NCBI GenBank assembly: GCA_003254925.1
Contig: QANZ01055075.1
Span: 47,989 to 111,988, forward strand
DNA from: Chamaecrista fasciculata
Lineage: Eukaryota; Streptophyta; Magnoliopsida; Fabales; Fabaceae
Direction of reading: 5' to 3'
Length of the DNA: 64,000 nucleotides
Position 1 is the stretch's first letter; each line of letters begins with the position of its first letter. This document shows, piece after piece, positions 54,063 to 64,000 of this stretch. Below the pieces are notes generated by a model. It did no database searches, had not been told where the DNA came from, and was given only the letters and a program-made list of their open reading frames with translations. A program made the translations under genes and the position numbers.

Positions 54063-55117
54063 ACCATACAAAGAACTGAAAACACAAAAAAGAAAAAAAA
54101 AAACTCGACCAAATCCCATAACGCCGTCGTCACAAAACCTGCTGCAGAAAACAAACAAACACAAGCAGAGAGCACAGATTTGGGAAGGTAACTCGCCGAA
54201 AACCACCTAAACTTGAAAATCACCACCGTAGAAGATACACTGTAAAAAACGTCATCAAAGAAGGCCAAAGCTAGAAGGCACAACCGATAATTCTAATATG
54301 AAATAGGGTGAAATTTCTCATGAAAGAGAAAGATAAAAGAGAGAGGTGATCCCTAGTGAAAAAGAATATGAGAGAACGGCTAGATCTGAGATCAATGTTC
54401 CCCCACTATATTTTTATGTGAACATAGTTTTCGTATTCTGGATTTTTTAAAGGCCTGCAGTTGCTTTCAATACTCGTCGTAGTCAAAGAAAATTATGATG
54501 TGTTATTTGATTCGTTACGATTATTGAACACCTGCAATTAATTAAATAATCTAAATCATAGATGTAACCTATCTTGTTGCATATGACACATTAACTACGT
54601 ATTGCAATTTTAAACTTCATATTGATAATTCCTAAATCCTAACTAATACTGTGCTAAGTCAGCATCCCCTATACTATACATTACTCACTATTAATGAGTT
54701 TTATTCTTACAATGGCATAAATTAAAGTCAACTAAATTAAAAATGGTTCTATAAATTTATCTATTAAATATAAGATTTTAAAAGAAAAACATGCCTCCGA
54801 TCGAATCTTTAAATTAATGCACTTTTTTTTTTGGACTGACAAATTAATGCACTGCAGTACTCTTGATAATTTAACAACTTGATGATAGAAGTACGTTTTA
54901 GGTATGGCGTATTGTGCACAAACTTTTGTCCATAATTGTTTTAAGTATTTGATAAACTAAAATAAAATATATTTTCGTTGACTCAAATTATATTAATGAA
55001 GACTGAAGAGTTTGTTTTTTTAATTTTTTTTATCTTGTTTCAAGCTTTCAAGTATGTACAAATACTCTTTATATATATATATATATATATATAGCTAAGA
55101 TATATACAAATAAAACC
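54063..55117. other. Intergenic, with one micro-insertion
   Basis: AAATTAATGCACT at 54811-54823 and 54841-54853 is identical and flanks TTTTTTTTTGGACTGAC (GTCAGTCC plus A tail on the minus strand). An (AT)n run lies at 55070-55093. No gene was seen. Confidence 0.55.
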
Positions 55118-57486
55118 CGAGTAAACTCCCAAATTGGTCCCCGAATTATTGGGTCGTTGACAGATTGGTCCCTGATTTATGGAAATTGACAAATAGGTTC
55201 CCGAATATTACTAACGTTAGTCAAATTGATCCCTGAAGCCGTTAACTGCTGACGTGGCACGTTAAGTGCCACGTCAGCAGTTGGAAAATTGAAAAAAAAA
55301 AAAAGAGCCAACTGTGCGTGCCACATCAGCATTAATAATAAAAAAAATATTTCATTCAAAATTCAAATAGGTCCTTGAGTTATATTTTTATCTCATTATT
55401 CTCAATTTCCCCTCTTTTTCATCATCTTCATTCATTTTAGTCCCAAATCCTCAAAATAAAATTGTAAAATGTCCCAAAACTCTTCCAAACATTCCATTTT
55501 AGTCCCAAATCCTCAAAATAAAATTGTAAAATGTCACAAAATTCTTCCAAACATTCCAGTTTAGTCCTTAAAAGTATTAAAAACCCTAAACCCTAAACCC
55601 CAAACCCTAAACCCTAAATCCTAAAATCCTAAACTCCACATCCTAAACCCTAAACCCTAAAACCCTAAAATCCTAAAATTGTAAAGTGTCCCAAAATTCT
55701 TCTAAACATTTCAATTTAGTCCTTCAACTCTAAAACCTCAAACCCTAGAACCCCAAATCCCAAACCCAAAACTCTAAAACCCCAAACCCTAAACCCTAAA
55801 ATCCCAAACCCCAAACCCTAAAATTCCAAACCCTAAACCCCAAACCCCAAAACCCCAAACCCTAAAATCCTAAACCCTAAAATCATAAACCCTAAAACCC
55901 TAAAATCCTAAAATTGTAAAGTGTCCCAAAATTCTTCCAAACATTTCAATTTAGTCCTTAAACTCTAAAACCCCAAATCTTAGAACTCCAAACCCCAAAC
56001 CCTAAACTCTAAAACCCCAATCCCCAAAATCCCAAACCCTAAAACCCAAACCTAGATCCTAAAATCCCAAACCCCAAATCCTAAAACCTTAAACCCTAAA
56101 TTGTAAAACCCCAAACCCCAAACCCTAAAATCCCATACCCTAAACTCCAAAACCCTAAACCCCAAATCCCAAACTCAAACCTAAACCCCAAAACCTAAAA
56201 TCCCAAACCCTGAACCTTGAACCCCAAACCCTAAAACCTAAAACCCCAAACCCCAAACTCTAAAACCCCAAACCCTAAAATCCCATACCCTAAATTCTTT
56301 GGTTTATTATCTATTCATTTAATTAGAGGACCAATTTGTCTAACATATTGAACTATTTTGATAAATTCTGGGACTGATTTGAATAATACTGTTGCACGTC
56401 ACAATTGTTGAACTTTAATGTACAGTCACAATTCTGATGAGTTGAGGTTTTAGAGTTTAGGGTTTGTGTTTAGGGTTTGAGGTTTTAGAGTTTGGGGGTT
56501 TAGGGTTTAGGGCTTTAGAGTTTGGGGTATGGGATTTTAGGATCTAGGTTTGGGGTTTTGGGTTTTAGGGTTTTGGGTTTAGGATTTTGGGGGTTGGGGT
56601 TTTAGGGTTTGGGGTTTGGGGTTTGGGGTTTGGAGTTCTAAGATTTCGAGTTTTAGAGTTTAAGGACTAAATTGAAATGTTTGGAAGAATTTTGGGACAC
56701 TTTACAATTTTAGGATTTTAGGGTTTTAGGGTTTATGATTTTAGGGTTTAGGGTTTAGGATTTTAGGGTTTGGGGTTTTAGGGTTTAAGGTTTTAGGATT
56801 TGGGGTTTGGGATTTTAGGGTTTGGGGTTTGGGATTTTAGGGTTTAGGGTTTGGGGTTTTAGAGTTTTGGGTTTGGGATTTGGGGTTCTAGGGTTTGAGG
56901 TTTTAGAGTTGAAGGACTAAATTGAAATGTTTAGAAGAATTTTGGGACACTTTACAATTTTAGGATTTTAGGGTTTTTGGGTTTAGGTTTTAGGGTTTGG
57001 AGTTTAGGTTTTTAGGATTTAGGGTTTAGGGTTTGGGGTTTAGGGTTTAGGGTTTTTAATACTTTTAAGGACTAAACTGGAATGTTTGGAAGAGTTTTGG
57101 GACATTTTACAATTTTATTTTGAGGATTTGGGACTAAACTGGAATGTTTGGAAGAGTTTTGAGACATTTTACAATTATATTTTGAGGATTTGGGACTAAA
57201 TTGAATGAAGATGATGAAAAAGAGGAGAAATTGAGAATAATGAGATAAAAATATAACTCAGGGACCTATTTAAATTTTGAATGAAATATTTTTTTTTATT
57301 ATTAATGCTGATGTGGCACGCACAGTTGGCTTTTTTTTTCCAACTGCTGACGTGGCACTTAACGTGCCACGTCAGCAGTTAACGGCTTCAGGGACCAATT
57401 TGACTAACGTTAGTAAAATTCGGGGACCTATTTGTTAATTTCCATAAATCAGGGACCAATCTATCAGCGACCCAATAATACCAATA
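55118..57486. mobile_element. 2.4-kb fold-back element with telomere-like arms
   Basis: The left end (CAAATTGGTCCCCGAATTATT, GGGTCGTTGACAGATTGGTC) is mirrored on the right (GACCAATCTATCAGCGACCC). Inward follow a mirrored CTAACGTTAGTCAAATTGA block and a short hairpin (55244-55282, 57342-57380). Next come about 700 bp of degenerate CCCTAAA/CCCAAAC units on the left (about 55580-56295) and the complementary TTTAGGG/TTTGGGG units on the right (about 56445-57060). Spacers of the AAATTGTAAAGTGTCCCAAA type are mirrored in the arms. The loop is about 150 bp (56296-56445). There is no open frame of note. Outer boundaries are approximate because the right end seems to have lost a few bases. Confidence 0.85.
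55244..55282. repeat. Perfect 17-bp inverted repeat containing ACGTGGC
   Basis: AACTGCTGACGTGGCAC, a 5-base loop, then the exact inverse. The same hairpin recurs in the other arm of the element at 57342-57380. Each carries two copies of TGACGTGGC, which overlaps the ABRE/G-box core bound by bZIP proteins. Confidence 0.9.
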
Positions 57487-58086
57487 TTTTTCGGTAAATG
57501 TATTATTCAATTTTTTTTTTTCGGCCTGAGTATTATTCAATCTTCATGTGGGATAATTTAAGGGTTTTATTTTTCAAAAAGAAAAAAAGGTTTTATTCAG
57601 CAATGAATTGTTTAACAGGTCAATAAGGTAAAATTAGCTAAGATAGTTAAGAAACCACTATAAATCACCCAAATTCTGGATTTGGGATATTTTAAATTTT
57701 TTGTTCACCCTTTTTTTTTTTTTCCCTTTTTTCACATATATCTCCTGCAATCGTTTTTTAATAAAGTTTGTTTTTCTCCATTATCTTTTTTTTTTATAAG
57801 TTATCTTTCTGCATTATCATCTCTCTATATTAGTTTTGATTTTCCTCAAATGTAGATTTACGGTTGGTCTCACTTTTATTTGTTTCCTTTTTTCTTTCAT
57901 AACAAAGTAATTATATAAAAATAAATTTAACATGTTTTTAAATTGAGAAAATAGAAAAATAAAATAAAATCATGCACCAAGTTTAAATAAAATGAGGCTA
58001 GTATACTTAATAATTAAAACATTTTTAAATGGTTTTTTTCTAAAAAAAAGTTAACATAAAAGTAAATATCAAAACTTCATTATTTA
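57487..58086. other. Intergenic, with micro-insertion
   Basis: GTATTATTCAAT at 57500-57511 and 57530-57541 flanks an 18-bp T run plus CGGCCTGA. A weaker case with GGTTTTATT repeats is at 57563-57597. The rest is T-rich without features. Confidence 0.5.
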
Positions 58087-58293
58087 GCTAACAAAGGTTG
58101 ACCGAGTTGGTAAGGAGTGTCAACTCATAACCCACAATGTCGTGAGTTCGAATCTCACTACTAATGTGAGAGCTTTGTTAGTAGATGATCAGTAAGTACT
58201 TTAGTAAGCTCTATAAAACCTGGAGGCATGCCTTGTTATTGGTGAGTCCCGGAACCCAACTTACCTAAACTTTTTTTTGTTACCAAAAAGGAA
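58087..58293 (+). mobile_element. tRNA-derived SINE with 11-bp target duplication
   Basis: The head carries the A box GGTTGACCGAGTTGGTAAGG and the B box GAGTTCGAATCTCAC. A body of about 130 bp follows, ending TTTTTTTTGTTACCAAAAAG. It is exactly flanked by TTCATTATTTA at 58076-58086 and 58294-58304. The insertion is young enough for an intact duplication. Confidence 0.85.
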
Positions 58294-58304
58294 TTCATTA
58301 TTTA

Positions 58305-59886
58305 AATTTATTGCATCCTTTTAAACATCTAAGCTCTAATGAATGAAATAGACTATTTAACTCTCAAAACTCCAGCTTATTCTACATTACTCTCAAGTCT
58401 CAATGACTATTAATTTTACTCAACTGTTTTTTTTGTTTCGAAACTCCTAATATGAGGCCTTAGATCTTAATTCGGCCACGTATTCTCCTATTGTCTCATG
58501 ACTTGATTTTTTTTTTAAAAAAAAAAACTATGATTTTCTTTGAAACATTGATTTCTTTTAAATTTTAATGCATTGGTCATGACAAACTAATATCTTATAT
58601 TTTATTTTTGAGTTTACGAGTATATAGAATTATAGATGAGTCTATCAACTTAGCCACTACTAAAATAATTTTAATTACAATATAATAATTTCCCTCACAC
58701 TTAGCCTTTTTAACTCTCATGTAACTTCTATTTTATAAATTCTTATACGTAGTGAGTGGTCTTAGATCTCAATTAGGACTTCAAGAAACTACACAACTTG
58801 ATAGAGTGATGAATGGGAGTTTAAACGTTGGACTTTTTGTTAGTTTAGGTCCAAACCCTCCTTAATGGGCTAATAGTGATTCCTGGTGTGATCGTATTAA
58901 ATTTTAGTTGAACAAGCCCAAACCCACACAGGAGAATCTTTAATTCTTATTACGATACGTATGGTTAAGGCTTAAAGCCTTAATTCTTAAACAGGAGAAC
59001 ACTATATGTAGTCCTACTGCTACATACTAATGCTGTATTTGGTGAAACAACTATCACTGTCAACTTTTGTTCACATTGGCATGTTCACGTGAGGTGCCAC
59101 AATTGACAACAAACGCCATGACCTTTTTCTAGGGAATTAGGGATATTGTCTGCCCCACAATTTACTTTGACATTTTCCATCAAACGGAAAATAATTGAGA
59201 TAAGGATGAATCATTTTCTACTTTCATCATTAGTAACAGCAACACAGCACATTGCGATCACATATTTGAAAATTGAAAGCCTAAACAAGAATAACCAAAA
59301 CACTGAAATGTAATACATAAGTAATAAGTAATAAGTAATGACACAATTGATTAAGATTTTAGACATTTATTCTATATAATTAAGGATAAAGGTTTGAATC
59401 TTCTTGATAATGTAGAAATTTATTAGTGAGTGATATATAAATTTTTTTATAAATCTTTAAATAGATTATGAAGACTTCTTTAACTATGGTGAGATACTGA
59501 TACTTACCCTCACTTAAACTTTATTTTATAATTTATATATATATATATATAAATAATACATATAACGTTAAACAAACTTCTTTCATGATGTCTATATTAT
59601 ATATCAAACTATCAAAGTGAAATATATAGAATAAATTAATAATTTAATCTCTGAAAATTTGTTGAGTTGATAATTCAATCACTCAATGATTGAAATATAT
59701 AGTTTAATCTTTAAAAGATTTAAACAATGTATTCTTTAGTCTTTAAAATAATCAAACAGCATGCTCTTTAATTCATTAAAATGATGAATAAATATATTCT
59801 CTAGATATTTTAAGGACTAACTATATATTTTATTTTTTAAAAATTGAAATATCAAATTAAATAATTTTTCATGGAACCGAAGGAAG
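58305..59886. other. Intergenic, possible decayed SINE
   Basis: AT-rich. Around 59340-59520 there is a TGATTAAGATTTTAGAC / AGGTTTGAATCTT pair resembling degenerate A and B boxes of another SINE (low confidence). 59635-59865 contains self-similar TTTAATCT/TTTAGTCTTTAAAA words, perhaps an old fold-back. Confidence 0.4.
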
Positions 59887-59995
59887 CAATTTATTTATTT
59901 TTTTTGGTTTCTCAAGGCATCCCCAGCCCGACAGGCCAAAGACTAATCCTCCGCGAATCGATGCTCCATTTAAGGGTAACAATTTATTTATTTTT
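59887..59995 (-). mobile_element. Truncated SINE (77 bp) with 16-bp target duplication
   Basis: CAATTTATTTATTTTT occurs exactly at 59887-59902 and 59980-59995. The 77-bp insert shares GACTAATCCTCCGCGAAT with the 3' body of the SINE at 31640-31800. On the minus strand it ends GAGAAACCAAA into an A run. It has lost its tRNA-like head, so it is a 5'-truncated insertion. Confidence 0.75.
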
Positions 59996-60110
59996 GATAA
60001 AACAATGGACTATGCTTCCTAGCATGGTAGCATTGATTCAAAAAACCCACGTTGACCCGTTCAAGTCAACCAAGTGACCTAGCAATAAACCGATCAAGTA
60101 TATAGATTAA

Positions 60111-60171
60111 AGACCATTTTTTTTTGGTAAACAAGACCATTTTTTTTTTGTAAGAGTACATAGACCATTTT
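60111..60171 (-). repeat. Two adjacent micro-insertions sharing one target word
   Basis: AGACCATTTT appears three times (60111-60120, 60134-60143, 60162-60171). The copies are separated by a 13-bp insert TTTTTGGTAAACA and an 18-bp insert starting with T run and GTAAGAG. Confidence 0.6.
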
Positions 60172-61473
60172 GTAATTGATTATAATCAATGCATTAATCT
60201 CAATGAATTGCGTGACTTGATGACCTTTAATTAGTTTTTCAAATTTTAACAAAGCCGGATATTGTGAGTTATAAAATTCTTTATTTCATTTACAAATTTT
60301 GTGGGAATGAATTCCGTGAAGGTGGAGTTTTCTAAATCTTGTTATATTATTTAGTCAAATACCAATTGAATTCTTATTTCTTAAGCAATAATGTGCATCT
60401 CCCTTTCTCTTTTCATACCGAGTACATGGACTTTTAAAGTTTCAAACTTCCAAAGCAAGAAAATGAAAAAAAAAAAAAACAAATGACTAATAAACATACA
60501 AATGGATGGCCTGGCATTTTAAATTTTGGTTCCCTTCTTGGATCAAGAGCAGCCAAAATATTATTTATTTTATTATTATTAGTATGATCATTTCTTTTAA
60601 CTCTTGCCCAAGTAATAATTTCATCAGAATGCCCAAAAGAGTTTCAGAAAGTCAGACCTACTTATATAATGATACATTGTATATATATTAAACTCTGCCC
60701 AAAATTATACATTGTGTATTTAAATTGCAATTGGCTCAAACTTTTATAGTATATATTACTCCATCGTTTTAATTATCTTGTTCACACCTTTCACAAATTN
60801 CCCGTTAGGGCACGCCAAGCCCCTAATACAATATATGTGTGTGTGTGTTTGACGAGATCATGAATAGAATATTTTGATCCTTATATGACTATATCTTCTT
60901 TTTTTTGCTTGATTTTGATCCTTATATCTGGATGCGTATTGAAATTAATTTTCATATTTAAATTCAATTGATAAAATTTCAAGATATGTATTGAATATGA
61001 GTATTATAATAATCCCCCTAACATAAACACTATATAATTTTGGAGTTTGAACGAGAGAAGGTGAGCATTGATTGAAACATAGGATCCCAAATGTGCCCAG
61101 AAAGTATGTTCGCAATAAATATTGAGAAGCAGGGTTGATGAGTCATGCCTTTACCTATAATTTGGTTCACATGGGCTCAAGGCCATTGCTTGCTTGCTTG
61201 CTTAATTCCTTTAAACTGACGCTTGTGATTTTTCATTCGCTGCTACAAGTTACAATACAATCCCTACAAAACGCATCTTGACTGTCCCACTAAACTAAGC
61301 CCATTCTTCCATATGGTAGGTGGCTCTGTCCCAACCATGTCCACCCTATGGTGGGACAACTTGCTTTCTACCTGCCCCCTTTTCCCTCTTTTATTAATTC
61401 ATTAATTGATGACCCTAGCTAGCTCGATCATAAGGACTTAATTGGTTGAACAAGCAACAAATTGAGCGAGAAT
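60172..61473. other. Intergenic / Aux/IAA upstream region
   Basis: ATTTTGATCCTTATAT at 60871-60886 and 60912-60927 flanks a 25-bp T-rich insert. Upstream of the Aux/IAA start there are TGTCCC words at 61283 and 61327 and TGTCCA at 61338. These fit only the TGTC core of auxin response elements. No TATA box was chosen. Confidence 0.45.
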
Positions 61474-62477
61474 ATGGAGAAGAACACAAGGGATCAATTT
61501 CATGAGGATGATCTCAATCTCAACGCAACACAGCTTACACTGGCTCTCCCTGGATCACAAGGAAGTACTACTACCATTAGAAACAACAAAAGGCTATTCC
61601 CTGAGAGTACTTGTGATGATGAACAGCAAGACTCTACTGCATCAAATCAATCATCTACTACTACTCATGATGCCCCTCCTCCCAAGTCAGTTCACTGATA
61701 TCATTATATTTCTTTTGAAATCAATGAATACAATATTCATATATATGTTAATGTTATGGTGGTGGCAGGGCAAAGATAGTGGGGTGGCCACCCATCAGAT
61801 CCTACAGGAAGAACAGCCTCAAAGAGATCAAAGATGGTGGAGGAATCTATGTGAAAGTAAGCATGGATGGAGCCCCTTACCTTAGAAAGATTGACTTGAG
61901 GCTTTACACAGCATATCCTCAACTCCTCCAAGCCCTTGAAAACATGTTCAACTTAACCATAGGTAAACAAATACACACACCACAACATTTTTTGGTTAAA
62001 AACTGATAAAATTGAATTTTTTCAAAGAAAAATTTTAACAAAAGAGGTTATTAATTGCACAAAATTGAAAGTTTATGAAAATTTTCGTGACTTTTCAAAG
62101 TTTAAATAGTTTTTTTTGCACAACTGCTAAAGCTCATGGATTTTCTGCATTTTTTTTTTTTTTATGTATGGTAAAGTCTGATGAAGATCAGGGTTTTGGC
62201 TTTGTAGGTGAGTACTCAGAAAGAGAGGGTTACAAGGGATCAGAATATGCACCAACTTATCAAGACAAGGATGGTGACTGGATGCTAGTGGGAGATGTTC
62301 CATGGGAGTAAGTAGTTTAGTTTTCTTTATCAATACCATTTTAATCTTCCTATATTACCAATATATCATTCTTAACATAAAAAACTATACTTTCTGTGCA
62401 GTATGTTCATCTCTTCCTGCAAAAGGCTAAGGATTATGAAAGGATCAGAAGCTAAGGGTTTGGGTTGTGGTTTATGA
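61474..62477 (+). CDS. Aux/IAA transcriptional repressor (IAA1-4 type)
   Basis: Short-lived nuclear repressor that binds ARF factors and is destroyed through TIR1/AFB-auxin recognition. 193 aa; exons 61474-61685, 61769-61962, 62208-62307, 62402-62477. Domain [11 protein letters not shown] (residues 19-28) keeps the LxLxL TOPLESS-binding pattern, but differs from the usual TELRLGLPG. Domain II degron: [12 protein letters not shown] (75-86), canonical. Domains III/IV (PB1): [46 protein letters not shown], then [14 protein letters not shown] and [17 protein letters not shown]. The PB1 lysine and acidic OPCA-like residues are present, so it should oligomerise. The short length and [10 protein letters not shown] end place it near Arabidopsis IAA1-IAA4. 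The ATG is the first in frame after a stop-rich leader. Confidence 0.94.
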
Positions 62478-63329
62478 TAGAACAAGTGATCTTTTGCTGT
62501 CAAGTTGAATTGGAGAATCACTCATTCTCTCTCAGATTGGGTTCTCGGGACATAATTAATTTTGAATCACCATATTCTAATTGGTGCGTCTTTCTTTCTT
62601 CGAGTTTGGCAACATTTTCTGGTGAAGCGACAACAGATATATAATGTTCAGAATATTCATAGAATGAAGGGGAATTGAAATTTGAATGTGTTATTTGTTT
62701 GTGGTCTGAATTAACATGAATCAGATGATTCATATCCTGTATGTGAGCATGTGAGTGAAAAACCAGTGTCATTCTTCCTCTTCATAATTTCATTGCAAGT
62801 CTTGTTCATAATTCTCATAATTACATGTGCAGATCTGAAGATAAAGAAAAAAAAAACTAGTTCATTATTCAGATATGATGGAATTACTCCAGCGAAGAAA
62901 ATGTTTGAACAAATTGAATGGTTTTCTAATACGAATGATTTTTCATGGAAGTGAATTGCCTTGTCTAAAACTGAATGCGCAATGCAGAACAGAGGAGTTC
63001 TGTTAACACTTAACAGGCACCATATAGAGAGTGAGTTTCATACTTTTTCATTAACCAAACAGAGTATAATGATTTTACCAACAGATGTCATGATGTTTAC
63101 TAATGGTGAAATTGAATGACTCTTAATCATCAATCCTTAGTTCATTATATTTGTTATTTTTCTCAGAGAATCTCATCCAGCTATGAGAAAAATTTTCAAG
63201 CCCAGCGAACATATATATTATTTTGTCTCATTAAGATTTTGTTTTTTGGTCTTATCTGGTGTTTGTTTGCTTTCATCAACTTATAATTAAGATTTAACAC
63301 AGAGGTGCACCGTGCATATATTAATTTAT
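62478..63329. other. Aux/IAA 3' flank, no further gene
   Basis: The first about 300 bp is probably the 3' UTR. The rest is AT-rich with no recognised feature. Confidence 0.5.
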
Positions 63330-63520
63330 GGGTCTTTCTAACATGTGCCCTTAGGGTACATGTTAAGATTTGTTTTAATTGGTCAGGTGAGTTTTCAAAC
63401 ATTAAAAATTATTTTTTAAATGAATTTTCGCAGATTTCAAAATATGAAATGCTCTACTAACTAATCAGAATGAACCTTAAAATGTATCCTAAGAGCACAT
63501 ATTAGATAAATCATAAATCC
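63330..63520. mobile_element. Mutator-like MITE with 9-bp target duplication
   Basis: The left arm CTAACATGTGCCCTTAGGGT pairs with the right arm TCCTAAGAGCACATATTAGA. TTAATTTAT at 63321-63329 and 63521-63529 is an exact 9-bp duplication, the size made by Mutator-like transposases. No coding capacity. Confidence 0.75.
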
Positions 63521-63734
63521 TTAATTTATATCTGCAGGCATCAGTATCAGTGTCATTAATTAAAAAAAAAAATAGCATTTTGGAACTTTAAAGGCTTTTG
63601 GAAATGTTTAAAGAAATAAGAATAGATATCAGCAATGGTGTAAGTTAAAGCAGTTGGAGTTGTTTTTGGGACTTGCTCAAACTCTCATGACACGTTTTGC
63701 AAGATGATGTTGGAAATTCCTAACTATTTGTTTG

Positions 63735-63911
63735 AACAGTGTTGTCAGAATCGAACGGTTCAACCGGTCCGACTGCCAACCGAATGTGAAAATGAGTGGG
63801 TTCGACCAAAAAAATCAAATTGTCGGTTAGACCGAACAAAACTGGCGAACCGGGGTCCAACCGCTGGACCGAACCGGTGGTCCAACTAGTTTTTTTTTTT
63901 TTTTTTTTTTT
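63735..63911. repeat. GGTTCGACCGG-rich repeat running into the gap
   Basis: Contains alternating CGGTTCAACCGGTCCGACTG and mirrored GACCGAACCGGTGGTCCAAC words, then a T run that enters the assembly gap at 63912. This looks like one end of a fold-back MITE. The rest is lost in the N block (63912-64000). Confidence 0.55.
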
Positions 63912-64000
63912 NNNNNNNNNNNNNNNNNNNNNNNNNNNNNNNNNNNNNNNNNNNNNNNNNNNNNNNNNNNNNNNNNNNNNNNNNNNNNNNNNNNNNNNNN

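Noticed and set aside
55580..56295. True interstitial telomere or chromosome fusion point
   Set aside because: The array is mirrored in the opposite arm with shared unique spacers and transposon-like outer ends, so it is part of a fold-back element.
58090..58170. tRNA gene suggested by clear A and B boxes
   Set aside because: The cloverleaf does not close, and the exact target duplication around 207 bp shows a SINE.

Overview
This window looks like nuclear DNA from a eudicot plant. It is AT-rich, its genes carry many short GT-AG introns, and it is full of MITEs, fold-back elements and tRNA-like SINEs. All recognisable proteins are land-plant families. I cannot name the species. There are N positions at 17315, 24540-24574, 60800 and 63912-64000.

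Layout. 1-11.7 kb is gene-poor: retroposed repeats, MITEs, two decayed gene fragments (a spastin-type AAA ATPase and one raffinose-synthase exon) and a 1-kb near-perfect palindrome. 12.8-15.6 kb (+) holds a Raf-like group C protein kinase (CBC type). 16.9-20.2 kb (+) holds a homocysteine S-methyltransferase. 20.9-24.2 kb (-) holds 40S ribosomal protein eS1 (S3a). 27.6-30.2 kb (-) holds a plastid ATP sulfurylase with a miR395-like site. 32.9-35.8 kb (-) holds a DRIP-type RING E3 ligase. 42.3-48.8 kb (-) holds an MRS2/CorA magnesium transporter. 49-61 kb is a repeat-rich intergenic block with a 2.4-kb fold-back element whose arms are degenerate telomere-like repeats. 61.5-62.5 kb (+) holds a short Aux/IAA repressor. 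I resolved every exon of the seven intact genes, and all splice phases close.

How the genes relate. There is no operon. From memory, the order kinase, HMT3, APS1, IAA2/IAA7 and DRIP-like RING resembles Arabidopsis chromosome 3 around At3g22740-At3g23060, so this is probably a conserved syntenic block. Two genes serve sulfur metabolism: ATP sulfurylase (sulfate activation) and homocysteine methyltransferase (methionine formation).

The least expected signals are in the repeats. One is the telomere-like fold-back. The other is more than a dozen very short (about 12-40 bp) A-tailed insertions, each between 7-16-bp direct repeats, which look like almost completely 5'-truncated retroposons.
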